From: Cloacimonetes bacterium SCGC AAA252-N17
GTDB lineage: Bacteria; Cloacimonadota; Cloacimonadia; JGIOTU-2
Reading direction: 5' to 3'
Assembly (NCBI GenBank): GCA_000404785.1
Contig: ASNI01000006.1
Location: forward strand, 5,462 to 69,461
Length of the DNA stretch: 64,000 nucleotides
In this document: piece after piece, positions 15,358 through 24,513 of the stretch
How positions within the stretch are numbered: position 1 is the stretch's first letter
Layout of the letters: the number at the start of each line of letters is the position of its first letter
Made by a program: the position numbers and the translations under genes
Notes under the pieces: model-generated
Database searches by the model: none
The model's input: only the letters and a program-made list of their open reading frames with translations
What the model was told of the DNA's origin: nothing

Positions 15358-16404
15358 TTAAAAATCCCATTTCAAATCAGGGGTGGAGCACCTGATCATA
15401 GGTTAACCTATGAAATTGCATTAGCTGGAGGTGCATCAGCTGTTGAAGGGGGCTTTTTATGTTATCTTTTTCCTTATGATAAAGATACACCACCTAGTGA
15501 AAGCTTGAAGAACTGGCAATATATTGATAGGTTAGCTGGATTTTATTATGAAGAACATCGCATAGTTATAAATAGAGAGTGGTTTGGCGTTCTTACTGCA
15601 AACTTAATTCCACCTTCTTTAGCAATAGTTATAAATATAATTCAGACAATTTTAAGTGCAAAACAAGGTGTAAAAAGCATATCTGTAGGTTATGCTGAAC
15701 AGGGAAACAGATCACAGGACATTGCTGCAATGCAGGCTTTAAGGGAACTGAATCTAAAATACTTAAATGATTTTGGCTTTTATGATGTAAGTCTAACAAC
15801 AGTTTTCCATCAATATATGGCTGCTTTTCCAAGTGATATTGAAAAAGCAGAAATGTTAATTTTCGAGTCAGCAATTACAGCGCAATTAGCCAAATCAGAT
15901 AGAATGATGATGAAATCACCTGTTGAAGCAATCAAGATTCCATCGACAAAAGAAAATGAATTGGGTGTGAAGATTTGCAGGAATGGGTTTCTACACGCCA
16001 ATGATATCCACTATTATGATGCAAAAGTAAACTTTGAAAAAAAGTATATATTTAAAGAAGTTGATGCAATAATTCAAAAGGTGATACAACTTGGGAAAGG
16101 TGATATAGCAAAAGGAGCAATAAAAGCATTCTCAAAAGGTGTCCTGGATATCCCATTTTCACCCAGTAGGTATAACAAGGGAGAAGTGATTTGCATTAGA
16201 GATGTTTCGGGTGCTATAAGATATGCTAAATTTGGGAATATGCCCTTTAGTGATGAGATTAAAGAATTTCATTTTGAGAAAATTGAAGAAAGAAAAACCA
16301 AACAACGAAAAAATAGCTTATTTCAAATGGTTGAAGATGATCTACAAAGAATTGCTCTGAATGATTTCAGTACGTGGCCATTAGACGATAATTATATTAT
16401 TTAA
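15358..16404 (+). CDS. Glutamate mutase E domain, downstream part of the interrupted gene
   Basis: The same frame as 14479 stays open from 15358; the first alternative initiator is TTG at 15505 (LKNWQYIDRLAGFYYEEHRI), with no convincing ribosome-binding site. The text matches the TIM-barrel E subunit of glutamate mutase: RGGAPDHRLTYEIALAGGAS before the TTG, then INREWFGVLTANLIPPSLAI, GVKSISVGYAEQGNRSQDIA and the C-terminal CIRDVSGAIRYAKFG stretch. The whole S-E fusion would be about 641 residues. If reinitiation uses 15505, key barrel strands are lost, so the piece is probably inactive alone. The following acetyltransferase starts one base after its stop. Confidence 0.8.
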   Translation, partial: LKIPFQIRGGAPDHRLTYEIALAGGASAVEGGFLCYLFPYDKDTPPSESLKNWQYIDRLAGFYYEEHRIVINREWFGVLTANLIPPSLAIVINIIQTILSAKQGVKSISVGYAEQGNRSQDIAAMQALRELNLKYLNDFGFYDVSLTTVFHQYMAAFPSDIEKAEMLIFESAITAQLAKSDRMMMKSPVEAIKIPSTKENELGVKICRNGFLHANDIHYYDAKVNFEKKYIFKEVDAIIQKVIQLGKGDIAKGAIKAFSKGVLDIPFSPSRYNKGEVICIRDVSGAIRYAKFGNMPFSDEIKEFHFEKIEERKTKQRKNSLFQMVEDDLQRIALNDFSTWPLDDNYII

Positions 16405-17070
16405 ATGTTTTTAAAAATAAATAATCTTATTCTTAAGATATTTAGAAAATTAATTAGCTACTTAAAAATCAGAATTCATTATGGTTTAGTTTTTTGTTAT
16501 GATATTAATATAATTAAGAAGATTACAAATTCGAAGAGCAATGCAGAATTAATAAAGTCACCAATCAAAATTGTTCAATGTAATAACTCAATTGATATTT
16601 ATAATTATTATAATAAAAATGGTAAATATATTCCTGAAGAAGTAATTGCTGATTGGCTGTTAAATGATTATAGGTGCTGGCTAGCATATAGCTCAAATGA
16701 AATAGCTGGGATTTCTTGGACATGGACAGGAAAAGTACATTTACAGGGTTTAAGTGGTAGAGCTTTTTCGAAAAAGAAGACAATCGAATTTGAAGAAGAC
16801 ACATTCTATATTTGTCATGTACATGTCGACCGAAAATACAGAGGACAGAATATAATGGCAAAACTTGAAATTGAACAGCTTAAATTTCATCTTATTGAGA
16901 ATAATTATAGCAAAGGGGTCATTACAATGGGTATAGATAATATACCCAGTGTTAAAACTCAAACAAAATTAGGTGGTAAGTTAATTGTTGTATCTTTTAT
17001 GTTGTTTTTATTGAATATTCAGTTTCGAAAGTATTTGTACTTTGATAGAAAAGAAAAATGTTGGAATTAA
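16405..17070 (+). CDS. GNAT-family N-acetyltransferase
   Basis: This 221-residue protein has its GNAT core in the second half: WLAYSSNEIAGISWTWTG for strands 2-4 and TFYICHVHVDRKYRGQNIMA near residues 131-150, where V-D-x-x-Y-R-G-x-x-I is the acetyl-CoA pyrophosphate loop. A GIDNIPSVKTQTKLGGK segment near 175-190 matches the usual N-x-x-S/A...k-x-G terminus. It follows the mutase stop directly, suggesting a shared operon and perhaps acetylation of an amino group made by that pathway. The substrate is unknown. Confidence 0.75.
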   Translation: MFLKINNLILKIFRKLISYLKIRIHYGLVFCYDINIIKKITNSKSNAELIKSPIKIVQCNNSIDIYNYYNKNGKYIPEEVIADWLLNDYRCWLAYSSNEIAGISWTWTGKVHLQGLSGRAFSKKKTIEFEEDTFYICHVHVDRKYRGQNIMAKLEIEQLKFHLIENNYSKGVITMGIDNIPSVKTQTKLGGKLIVVSFMLFLLNIQFRKYLYFDRKEKCWN

Positions 17071-17303
17071 CTGACTTGAACTAATCTCATATTAAGTTTA
17101 TTAAATGATTTATAGTAACATTTTATTTGTCTGTAAATTAATTAAAAACTGTTTCTGATCGAGTTTGATCGCAATCAATTGATAAATTAATGTTGGCTTT
17201 TAGCAGGTTAGGTAAAAAAAAGTTCTATGAAATTTGTTTGATATTATCATTGTGTTTCAATAAACAATTGAATATCATTAACTTTTAACTTGATGGAGAA
17301 AAG
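17071..17303. other. AT-rich spacer within the polysaccharide locus, possible promoter region
   Basis: This is the largest gene-free gap (233 bases) in the first part of the locus. It has no open frame and no repeat family member. A ribosome-binding site GGAGAAAAG lies just before the ATG at 17304. A promoter would be expected here, but I cannot assign -35 and -10 boxes convincingly. Confidence 0.4.
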
Positions 17304-18062
17304 ATGATTGAGATTAAGAATACTGTGTTAATTATTGCGGCTGGTATGGGAAGTAGGTTGAGACCTTATACATCACAAACTCCTAAATCAATAATAGATA
17401 TTAATGGAATGACAATGTTAGGTCAATCCTTATTCAACCTTAATGAAATAAATAATTCTGATAATATCATTATTGATAAAGTGCTTATTTGTATTGGATA
17501 TTTAAAAGAAAAGATCAAGCAATATGTGAATTCACTTGAGTTAAAGAATATCAACGTTGAATTCATAGAAAACCCGTTATATGCAACTCTAAATAATAAC
17601 TTTAGTGTATGGTTAGCACATTCTCATATTACAGACCAGCAATTGGTGTTAATTAATGGTGATATTTTTTATGATAAACAGATACTAATAAGTACTTTTC
17701 TTTCAAGATATGAGAACCTGTCTGTTATAGACTCCACAAAACCTTTACCAGAGGATGGAATGAAGGTTTTGGTTAATGATGAAAATAGAATTATTGCTTT
17801 TAGCAAAACATATTACAATGGATTTGGATGTACAGTAGGCATTCATAAATTCTCAACTGAAGGGACCTCATTATTTTTGAAAAAGATATATGATCATTTG
17901 GAAAATGGTATAAACACTTTTCATCATAAAGCGATTGATGACTTGATTAAATCAAATGAGTTAGATCATTATGCCTTGGATGTAAATGGCTTTGAATGGA
18001 TTGAAATTGATGATGTTACAGATTTGCAATCAGCTAAGGAGAATTATTTTGAAGAATTATGA
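17304..18062 (+). CDS. Nucleotidyltransferase, LicC-like (CTP:phosphocholine or sugar-1-phosphate type)
   Basis: This 252-residue protein begins NTVLIIAAGMGSRLRPYTSQ followed by TPKSIIDING: the G-x-G-x-R-L-x-P-x-T...P-K signature of NTP transferases. The segment TLNNNFSVWLAHSHITDQQL and VLINGDIFYD resembles the N-N-x-x-S-L and G-D-x-x-x-D motifs of LicC and related phosphoalcohol cytidylyltransferases. With LicD in the same locus, activation of phosphocholine or a similar group is plausible, but a sugar-1-phosphate substrate cannot be excluded. It overlaps the nitroreductase start by 14 bases. Confidence 0.75.
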   Translation: MIEIKNTVLIIAAGMGSRLRPYTSQTPKSIIDINGMTMLGQSLFNLNEINNSDNIIIDKVLICIGYLKEKIKQYVNSLELKNINVEFIENPLYATLNNNFSVWLAHSHITDQQLVLINGDIFYDKQILISTFLSRYENLSVIDSTKPLPEDGMKVLVNDENRIIAFSKTYYNGFGCTVGIHKFSTEGTSLFLKKIYDHLENGINTFHHKAIDDLIKSNELDHYALDVNGFEWIEIDDVTDLQSAKENYFEEL

Positions 18063-19263
18063 GATAATTCTAAATACCATAAAAAAACGACGAAGCGTGA
18101 GATCATTTATCAGAGACTTTGAAATCGGGGATGATGTCTTGATGAAAATTCTTGAGGCTGCAAAGCATATACCTTCAGCAAGGAATATTCAGCCTTTAGA
18201 ATTTATTATAGTTAGAGATAAAAATATTCTAGAATCACTAAATACCGCTTGCCAGCAAAATCAAACTTCACAAGTAGATGTGGCAATTGTTATAGTGGGT
18301 GATTTGATTTTAGCCAGGAAAGTTGGCTCAATAAGTTCACATTCATACACAACTGCTGATAAAGGAAGTAATATTTTTATTTTTATGGATGCAGCAGCCT
18401 CAGCGCAGAATATTCTATTGGCAGCCTGCTCGCTGGGTATAGACACACTTTGGATAAGTAGTTTTGATGAAAAAGAAATTTCAAGAGTATTGAATATTCC
18501 AGAAACATATATTCCCTTGGTAATTATCCCATTAGGCAAAAGAAAGAATGAACCTTTTACCCCGCAGAAGAGACCGTTGATTGAAAGAATTCATCATGAT
18601 ACATTCCAAGTAATTAATCACGATTTCAGTTATCTTGAAATGTCGAAAAAGATAAATGAGGATAATGGTGAACTACAAAATTACACTCATGTAAATCTTC
18701 AGACTGCACGTAAGGAATTAACTAAACTTTTAGCTGCTAATTGTAACACTAAACAATCGGAGGAATTCTTACATTATGCCAACTCAATAGCAAAGAAATG
18801 TAAACTGATTAGCGAACAAATTAACAAAAGAAATAGCTTGCCTGTTAGTCCCAGCAAGCTAGAAGCTATAGGATTGTTATGTAGAATTGGGCTTATTCTT
18901 TCAGATAATATTGAATATGAAGAACTATATTGCTTTGACTACTTGAATAAAAATGGATTTAGCACAATTTCAAACATAATAGTTAGTCCAGTTATTGGAT
19001 TAGAAAAAATCAGTTTTTATGTTTCGAAAACAAGTATAGAAATTGGTAATATTAGAAATTATGCTATAGATAGTGTTGAAAAAAAAATATTAACTTTTGT
19101 GTTACTTTCCACTAATTCAGATGGTGGTGATATTTATTTTGGAGACAAGATAAATGAGCTTGAAAGTAATTGCTCAAATATTGTTATTAAAAGCATGTAC
19201 AATAAAAAACGGAACGAATTAACTGAAATCTGTTTAGAGATTGAAACTCTAGTTAATAAATAA
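18049..19263 (+). CDS. Nitroreductase-family flavoprotein with long C-terminal extension
   Basis: I place the start at TTG 18049 because AAGGAG lies seven bases upstream and the text KNYEIILNTIKKRRSVRSF follows; earlier in-frame ATGs lie deep in the previous gene. The 404-residue product has an N-terminal FMN-binding nitroreductase domain (RRSVRSF, HIPSARNIQPLEF, AAASAQNILLAACSLGIDTL). After about residue 195 comes roughly 200 residues of extra sequence with no domain I recognise: a helical part rich in K and N, then a probable beta part. The family oxidises or reduces small molecules with flavin. Its place in a sugar locus suggests a biosynthetic step, unidentified. Confidence 0.75.
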   Translation: MKNYEIILNTIKKRRSVRSFIRDFEIGDDVLMKILEAAKHIPSARNIQPLEFIIVRDKNILESLNTACQQNQTSQVDVAIVIVGDLILARKVGSISSHSYTTADKGSNIFIFMDAAASAQNILLAACSLGIDTLWISSFDEKEISRVLNIPETYIPLVIIPLGKRKNEPFTPQKRPLIERIHHDTFQVINHDFSYLEMSKKINEDNGELQNYTHVNLQTARKELTKLLAANCNTKQSEEFLHYANSIAKKCKLISEQINKRNSLPVSPSKLEAIGLLCRIGLILSDNIEYEELYCFDYLNKNGFSTISNIIVSPVIGLEKISFYVSKTSIEIGNIRNYAIDSVEKKILTFVLLSTNSDGGDIYFGDKINELESNCSNIVIKSMYNKKRNELTEICLEIETLVNK

Positions 19264-19294
19264 GATGAAGCTGTATTAAAAGGATAAACTTAAT

Positions 19295-20248
19295 TTGCAA
19301 TACTTCACTTTGACTGTAGATACTGAAGCTGATAATGCATGGACTTCACCCGAGAAAATTGAGATGAAAAATTTCAAAGAGTTAATTCGTTTCCAAGAAT
19401 TATGTGAGAAGTACAATATTATTCCGACATATTTACTAACATATGAATATGCTACATATAAACCTGCAATTGATTATCTAAAACCGAAAGCTTATCAGAG
19501 AAAATGTGAAATTGGTCATCACCTACATGTTTGGACTACACCTCCCCTCCAGAAGGAACAGAAAGGTATTGATATTGAATGGTTACATGCATATCAGTAT
19601 GAATTACCAGACAATCTGTTTTACGATAAAGCAAATATGCTTTATAATACAATAGAAAAAAATTTTGGTTTAAAACCAAAATCTCATAGAGCTGGTAGAT
19701 GGGGAATTGATAATCGTACAATTGATTGGTTGGTCAACAAAAATTTTCTCGTAGATACTTCAGTTGTTCCAGGGAAAGATTATACTGATAGTAAGGGTGT
19801 TTTTAGTAGTGGACCAAATTTTCAAAATCAATCTAGTAATTTTTTTTTTTGGAAAACTAATAAAAGCAAAATACTTGAAGTTCCTGTATCAGTCTATAAT
19901 AATTTTTTTATTTTTAATAAAGCCTTTATTAAAAATATTTATAAATTTATTCCCAATAATAAAAAAGGGAGTAAACTATCCAACATTTCAATATTACGCT
20001 TAGATCCAGCTTATTCTTATTCTTTTTATAAAAATGCGATATCAGGAAAATTACAAAAACAATACATCGTAAATATGATGCTTCATTCTTCAGAGCTTGC
20101 TCTTAATTGTAGTCCCAAATCAAAAATAATGAAATATTATAAAAAAAACTGGCTTGTAATTGAACACGTTTTTAGAATTGTGAGAAAACTTAAATTAATT
20201 TCATGTTCTTTATCTGAAATTTCATTATTATATAAGAAATATGAATAA
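19295..20248 (+). CDS. Polysaccharide-deacetylase-like protein (NodB fold)
   Basis: The product is 317 residues from TTG 19295, preceded by AAAAGGATA. It starts MQYFTLTVDTEADNAW, where the D-x-E/D pair matches the catalytic/metal aspartates, and has IGHHLHVWTTPP near residue 71, the H-x3-H metal motif with adjacent histidines. HRAGRWGIDN near residue 128 is the R-x-P/G-like arginine motif of the fold. Many capsule loci encode such proteins; they deacetylate amino sugars or act on nucleotide-linked precursors. There is no signal peptide, so it is probably cytoplasmic. Confidence 0.75.
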   Translation: MQYFTLTVDTEADNAWTSPEKIEMKNFKELIRFQELCEKYNIIPTYLLTYEYATYKPAIDYLKPKAYQRKCEIGHHLHVWTTPPLQKEQKGIDIEWLHAYQYELPDNLFYDKANMLYNTIEKNFGLKPKSHRAGRWGIDNRTIDWLVNKNFLVDTSVVPGKDYTDSKGVFSSGPNFQNQSSNFFFWKTNKSKILEVPVSVYNNFFIFNKAFIKNIYKFIPNNKKGSKLSNISILRLDPAYSYSFYKNAISGKLQKQYIVNMMLHSSELALNCSPKSKIMKYYKKNWLVIEHVFRIVRKLKLISCSLSEISLLYKKYE

Positions 20249-20274
20249 ATTTATTACTTTTAAGGAAATTTATT

Positions 20275-21630
20275 TTGTCTTCTAATAAGGATTTCTTTTT
20301 AGCGTTATTTTTTATTTTAATTCTACTCGCTATAATTATAATATTTGCTCACTATGGAATATTAAATTATTTGTATCTATTTTTACTAATTTTTTTTATT
20401 TTTTTGCTTATAATAAGACCTGAGTTAATAATTTATAGTTATTTAGTAATATTACCTACTAACGGAATTGTTCCCGCCAAATACAACTTTGTTTTGTTTT
20501 TGGGGCTTGATGATATAATAAGCATTCTGGTATTACTTTATTTAATTTTTTATCGAAATTTAAGAAACCCCAAAAAGAATGTTCTTCAAAAATATAATAT
20601 TTCATTGATTATAATTATGATAGTAATATACTTTCTTACTAATATAAAAAATTCATATTTTAATATTTATAATGGGGATTATTTTACAACAATTAAAATT
20701 TTATTATCCCTAATACTAAAATATGTTCCTTTAATATATATTTTGGTTAATCTCAATCGTGAAGATGTTAAACTGTTAACTTGTGTAAGATATGGTATTT
20801 ATTGTAGCATGATTTTTCTTGTTATTTGTCAGTTTATAACACCCTATTTAGGAGGATTAGATCTATTTACCATGGTTGATTCTGAATATGCTGGACTTGC
20901 TAAAAACGTTACTAATGTTGAAAGATTTGCTGGATTCTATAATGGAGATTCAAATAGCTTCGGGGCATTTTTAGTAATGAATATTGGATTCCTATTTCTA
21001 CAATTAAATACAAAAAATACAAAAAAATATTTAATTTATTTTTTTATAGGTATTGCTGTATTAGGAGTTTTACAAACGGCATCTAGATCTGCAGAAATTT
21101 CTTTAGTAATTATTACCTTAATGTTTTTATATAATAATAGAAGTAGTAAGAATTTTATTCAACTATTAATTCTTCTTCTATTAATTATTTTTAGTTTTGC
21201 TGGTTTTATTTCAAATCAAATATCAAGATTTCATAATGCATCATTCCAGCTTAATACTAATCTTGAAGGAAATAGAATAATGATCTGGGCAAATTATTTT
21301 AATTTTTTTAATATAAATCCTCAATATTTAATAACTGGTTCCCATGAAGAAATATATTTTTATGCAGCTCATAATGTGTACATTCAAACGATATTCAATG
21401 TAGGTATTTTTCCTCTTTTATATATGTTATATATACTTTATAGAATAATTATTAATGTAATTAAGGAAAATAGATATTTGTTGTACATCATTATTCCATT
21501 TGTGATTATTACAATGTATGTGGGCCAAATGTCAGAATTTGCCTTTTTTGTTCTGTTAATCACAGTATCCATAGTTGATTTTAGAAGAAAAGTGAATTTG
21601 AATGTAAAACAAACAAAGGATGAAAGTTAA
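20275..21630 (+). CDS. Wzy-like O-antigen polymerase
   Basis: This 451-residue membrane protein starts at TTG 20275 behind AAGGAAA. It has around ten to twelve hydrophobic segments and a large periplasmic loop about residues 190-230 (YAGLAKNVTNVERFAGFYNG, then DSNSFGAF). The LQTASRSAEISLVIITL segment matches the R-S/G region of the O-antigen polymerase/ligase superfamily. With Wzx in the same locus, a polymerase linking repeat units in the periplasm is the likely role; a WaaL-type ligase is the alternative. Confidence 0.8.
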   Translation: MSSNKDFFLALFFILILLAIIIIFAHYGILNYLYLFLLIFFIFLLIIRPELIIYSYLVILPTNGIVPAKYNFVLFLGLDDIISILVLLYLIFYRNLRNPKKNVLQKYNISLIIIMIVIYFLTNIKNSYFNIYNGDYFTTIKILLSLILKYVPLIYILVNLNREDVKLLTCVRYGIYCSMIFLVICQFITPYLGGLDLFTMVDSEYAGLAKNVTNVERFAGFYNGDSNSFGAFLVMNIGFLFLQLNTKNTKKYLIYFFIGIAVLGVLQTASRSAEISLVIITLMFLYNNRSSKNFIQLLILLLLIIFSFAGFISNQISRFHNASFQLNTNLEGNRIMIWANYFNFFNINPQYLITGSHEEIYFYAAHNVYIQTIFNVGIFPLLYMLYILYRIIINVIKENRYLLYIIIPFVIITMYVGQMSEFAFFVLLITVSIVDFRRKVNLNVKQTKDES

Positions 21631-21631
21631 T

Positions 21632-22663
21632 ATGAAAAAAGCACTTATTACAGGAATTAGTGGCCAAGATGGTTCTTATTTAGCAGAATTATTACTAAAT
21701 AAAGGTTACGAAGTACATGGAATTATTAGAAGGTCTAGTTTAGAAACTCGAACTAGGATTGATCATTTATACCAAGACCCTCACTTGAAAGGAAGGAAAT
21801 TCTTTTTACATTATGGAGATATGACGGATTCTTCTGGATTATCACATCTTATTAAAGCCATATCACCCGACGAAATTTATAATCTTGCAGCTCAAAGCCA
21901 TGTAAGGGTATCTTTCGAGACGCCGGAATATACTGAAAACGTTGATGCCGCTGGAGCATTAAGGATATTAGAAGCAATAAGGACTCATGGATTTATAGGT
22001 AAAACAAAATATTACCAAGCATCAACGAGTGAATTATTTGGTAAAGTTAAAGAAGTCCCTCAAAAAGAAACTACTCCTTTCTATCCCAGAAGTCCATATG
22101 CAGCAGCAAAGATCTATTCCTATTGGATAACTGTTAATTATAGAGAAGCATATAATATATTTGCCACAAATGGAATATTATTTAATCATGAATCACCTCG
22201 TAGAGGTGATAGTTTTGTAACTAAAAAAATTGTAAATTCAGTTGCAGGAATTGAAAAAGGTAAGTTAAAGAAATTCTATATGGGCAATATAAACTCGAAA
22301 CGCGATTGGGGTTATGCGCCAGATTATGTTGATGCTATGTGGAGAATGCTGCAAACAGAATATCCACACGATATTGTTATTGCAACAGGAGAAACAAATA
22401 CTGTTCGTGATTTTATAGAACGTGCTTTTAAATATGTTGATATTGAGATTGAATGGCAGGGAAATGGAGTTGATGAAAAAGGCATTAATCCTAAGAATGA
22501 CGATGTTTTGCTAGAAATAGATCCTTGGTATTTTAGACCTACAGAAGTAGATATACTTGTTGGTGATGCATCAAAAGCAAAAAAAATATTAAATTGGGAA
22601 CCCTCTGTTCGTTATGAAGAACTTATTGAAATTATGATGAAAGACGCATTAGAAACAACATAA
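21632..22663 (+). CDS. gmd: GDP-mannose 4,6-dehydratase
   Basis: This enzyme converts GDP-D-mannose to GDP-4-keto-6-deoxy-D-mannose. Its 343 residues from ATG 21632 begin MKKALITGISGQDGSYLAEL, the G-x-x-G-x-x-G NADP site typical of Gmd. The catalytic residues appear in QASTSELFGKV (near 125) and YPRSPYAAAKIYSYW (Y-x3-K near 152-156); FNHESPRRG is a Gmd signature. An ATG at 21620 would overlap the upstream gene. The next gene encodes a perosamine-synthase-like aminotransferase, so the product is probably GDP-perosamine. A degraded copy of this gene lies at 9379-9633. Confidence 0.92.
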   Translation: MKKALITGISGQDGSYLAELLLNKGYEVHGIIRRSSLETRTRIDHLYQDPHLKGRKFFLHYGDMTDSSGLSHLIKAISPDEIYNLAAQSHVRVSFETPEYTENVDAAGALRILEAIRTHGFIGKTKYYQASTSELFGKVKEVPQKETTPFYPRSPYAAAKIYSYWITVNYREAYNIFATNGILFNHESPRRGDSFVTKKIVNSVAGIEKGKLKKFYMGNINSKRDWGYAPDYVDAMWRMLQTEYPHDIVIATGETNTVRDFIERAFKYVDIEIEWQGNGVDEKGINPKNDDVLLEIDPWYFRPTEVDILVGDASKAKKILNWEPSVRYEELIEIMMKDALETT

Positions 22664-22697
22664 GGTAGATTTACATCTGATAATTAAGGATTATCAA

Positions 22698-23804
22698 GTG
22701 AATAATAAATATTTCGAAATTCCGATAACCATTCCAGACCTTTCAGGAAATGAATACAAATACTTATGTGATGCTTTTCAATCAACTTGGATCTCTAGTA
22801 GTGGAGAATATATTAATAAATTTGAGAATAAATTTTCCAGTTTTTGCGAAAGTGATTATGGTATAGCTGTATCAAACGGTACAGTTGCAATACACTTGGC
22901 TTTGGTTTCTCTAGGAATTAAATCAGGTGACGAGGTTATTGTTCCTGATCTCACTTTTGCTGCAACAATTAATGCAGTGTTACATGCTAACGCAATACCT
23001 GTTATAGTTGATATTGAGAAAGATAGCTGGTGTATATCTCCCGTAGAGATTGAAAAGGCAATTACTCCTAAAACCAAAGCTATAATTCCTGTACATCTAT
23101 ATGGGCAACCTGCAGATATGGATAACATCATGAAGATTGCAAAAGCAAATAATTTATTTGTTATCGAAGATTGTGCAGAAGCACATGGAGCAAAATTCAA
23201 TAATCGCAAAGTAGGTTCTTTTGGAGATATTGGCTGTTACTCTTTTTTTGCGAACAAGATTATTACAACCGGTGAAGGTGGAATGTGTGTTACAAATAAC
23301 CAGAAATATTATTCTAAAATGAGGAAACTTAGAGATCATGGGATGAGTAAAAACCAAAAATATTGGCATGATGAAATCGGATTTAATTATAGGATGACAA
23401 ATTTGCAAGCTGCAATTGGTGTTGCGCAACTTGAGCGAATCGAAGCAATATTAGAGGAAAAAAAAGCTCTTGAAGCAAGATATAGAAAAGTCCTTGATGT
23501 ATGTGAAAATATTCGTTTTCAAGAAAATGATTTAAACGAAAGAGAAAAAATTACTTGGTTAGTATCAATATTGGTTAATGGTAATAGAGATAATTATTTA
23601 ACCAATTTGCATGAGAAAGGAATTGATGCCAGACCATTTTTCTATCCTTTGAGTATAATGCCTCCATATAAAGATTATTTATTCAGTAATAAAAATAGCG
23701 TTGAAATTTCACAAAAAGGTATAAATTTACCAACAAGCAAGAATGTAACTAATAGTATTCTTAAACAAGTTAAACAGTTATTTCTGGAGTATCCAAATGA
23801 TTAA
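22698..23804 (+). CDS. DegT/DnrJ aminotransferase, GDP-perosamine-synthase-like
   Basis: This 368-residue PLP enzyme has a GTG start at 22698 with an AAGGATT site upstream. The family motifs are SNGTVAIHLALVSLGIKSGD, the aspartate in VIEDCAEAHGAKFNN, and the PLP lysine in SFFANKIITTGEGGMCVTNN near residue 185. The overall pattern (PITIPDLSGNEYKYLCDAFQ, STWISSSGEYI) is that of sugar 4-aminotransferases such as perosamine synthase. Adjacent Gmd supplies the 4-keto substrate. It ends inside the next gene (8-base overlap). Confidence 0.82.
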   Translation: MNNKYFEIPITIPDLSGNEYKYLCDAFQSTWISSSGEYINKFENKFSSFCESDYGIAVSNGTVAIHLALVSLGIKSGDEVIVPDLTFAATINAVLHANAIPVIVDIEKDSWCISPVEIEKAITPKTKAIIPVHLYGQPADMDNIMKIAKANNLFVIEDCAEAHGAKFNNRKVGSFGDIGCYSFFANKIITTGEGGMCVTNNQKYYSKMRKLRDHGMSKNQKYWHDEIGFNYRMTNLQAAIGVAQLERIEAILEEKKALEARYRKVLDVCENIRFQENDLNEREKITWLVSILVNGNRDNYLTNLHEKGIDARPFFYPLSIMPPYKDYLFSNKNSVEISQKGINLPTSKNVTNSILKQVKQLFLEYPND

Positions 23805-24513
23805 TTCAAAAAGAGTACTTGCCCTTATCCCCGCGAGAGGAGGAAGTAAAGGTTTACCAGGTAAAAACATTAAAGTAATAAATGGAAAACCTCTAATCAA
23901 CTGGACTATTAATACAGCTCTTAATACAAAAGAAATTGATAAAGTTATTGTCTCAACTGATGATAAAGCGATTGCTGACATTGCTAAAAAAGCAGGGGCA
24001 TCTATTCCTTTTTTAAGACCAAAATATTTAGCACAAGATAATTCAGGTTCTGTGGACGTCTTATTACATGCGATTAATTATTTAGAGAGAAAAAATGAGG
24101 ACTATGATTTGATTATGTTGTTAGAACCAACATCGCCTTTACGGAAAAAAGAAGATTTATCTTTAGCAATTAATAAATTCACTTCAAATTTTGAAAACTT
24201 TGACGGCATTGTATCCTTAGGGGAAATTCATTTAGAAAATCCTGTGATTACAAAGATTATCAAGAATGGATTTGTTTCACCATTCTTCGAATATAAATCA
24301 ATATCGCAAAGACAGCAATACCCACGGGTTTTTTTCCCTTATGGTGTAATATATGCAGTAAAAATTGAATTACTGAAAAAAAATAAAACAATATATAATA
24401 AACACTCAATGCCATATATAATCGAAAGATGGCAAAACTATGAAATTGATGACTATTATGATTTTATTTGCATTGAACAAATACTTAAGTTAAAAGAAAA
24501 GGAAATATTGTGA
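23797..24513 (+). CDS. NeuA-type acylneuraminate cytidylyltransferase
   Basis: This 238-residue protein has the signature RVLALIPARGGSKGLPGKNI near residues 5-24, then VIVSTDDKAIADIAKKAGA and LLEPTSPLRKKEDL. It matches CMP-N-acylneuraminate cytidylyltransferases and the related legionaminic/pseudaminic enzymes, which activate nonulosonic acids as CMP sugars; a few such enzymes use GTP on hexosamine phosphates instead. NeuB is encoded five genes downstream in the same overlapping string. The sugar specificity is not readable. Confidence 0.82.
   Translation: MINSKRVLALIPARGGSKGLPGKNIKVINGKPLINWTINTALNTKEIDKVIVSTDDKAIADIAKKAGASIPFLRPKYLAQDNSGSVDVLLHAINYLERKNEDYDLIMLLEPTSPLRKKEDLSLAINKFTSNFENFDGIVSLGEIHLENPVITKIIKNGFVSPFFEYKSISQRQQYPRVFFPYGVIYAVKIELLKKNKTIYNKHSMPYIIERWQNYEIDDYYDFICIEQILKLKEKEIL

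Noticed and set aside
15505..16404. Independent gene starting at TTG 15505
   Set aside because: Homology to the mutase E domain continues upstream to 15358 in the same frame with no ribosome-binding site at 15505; it is the continuation of the interrupted gene.
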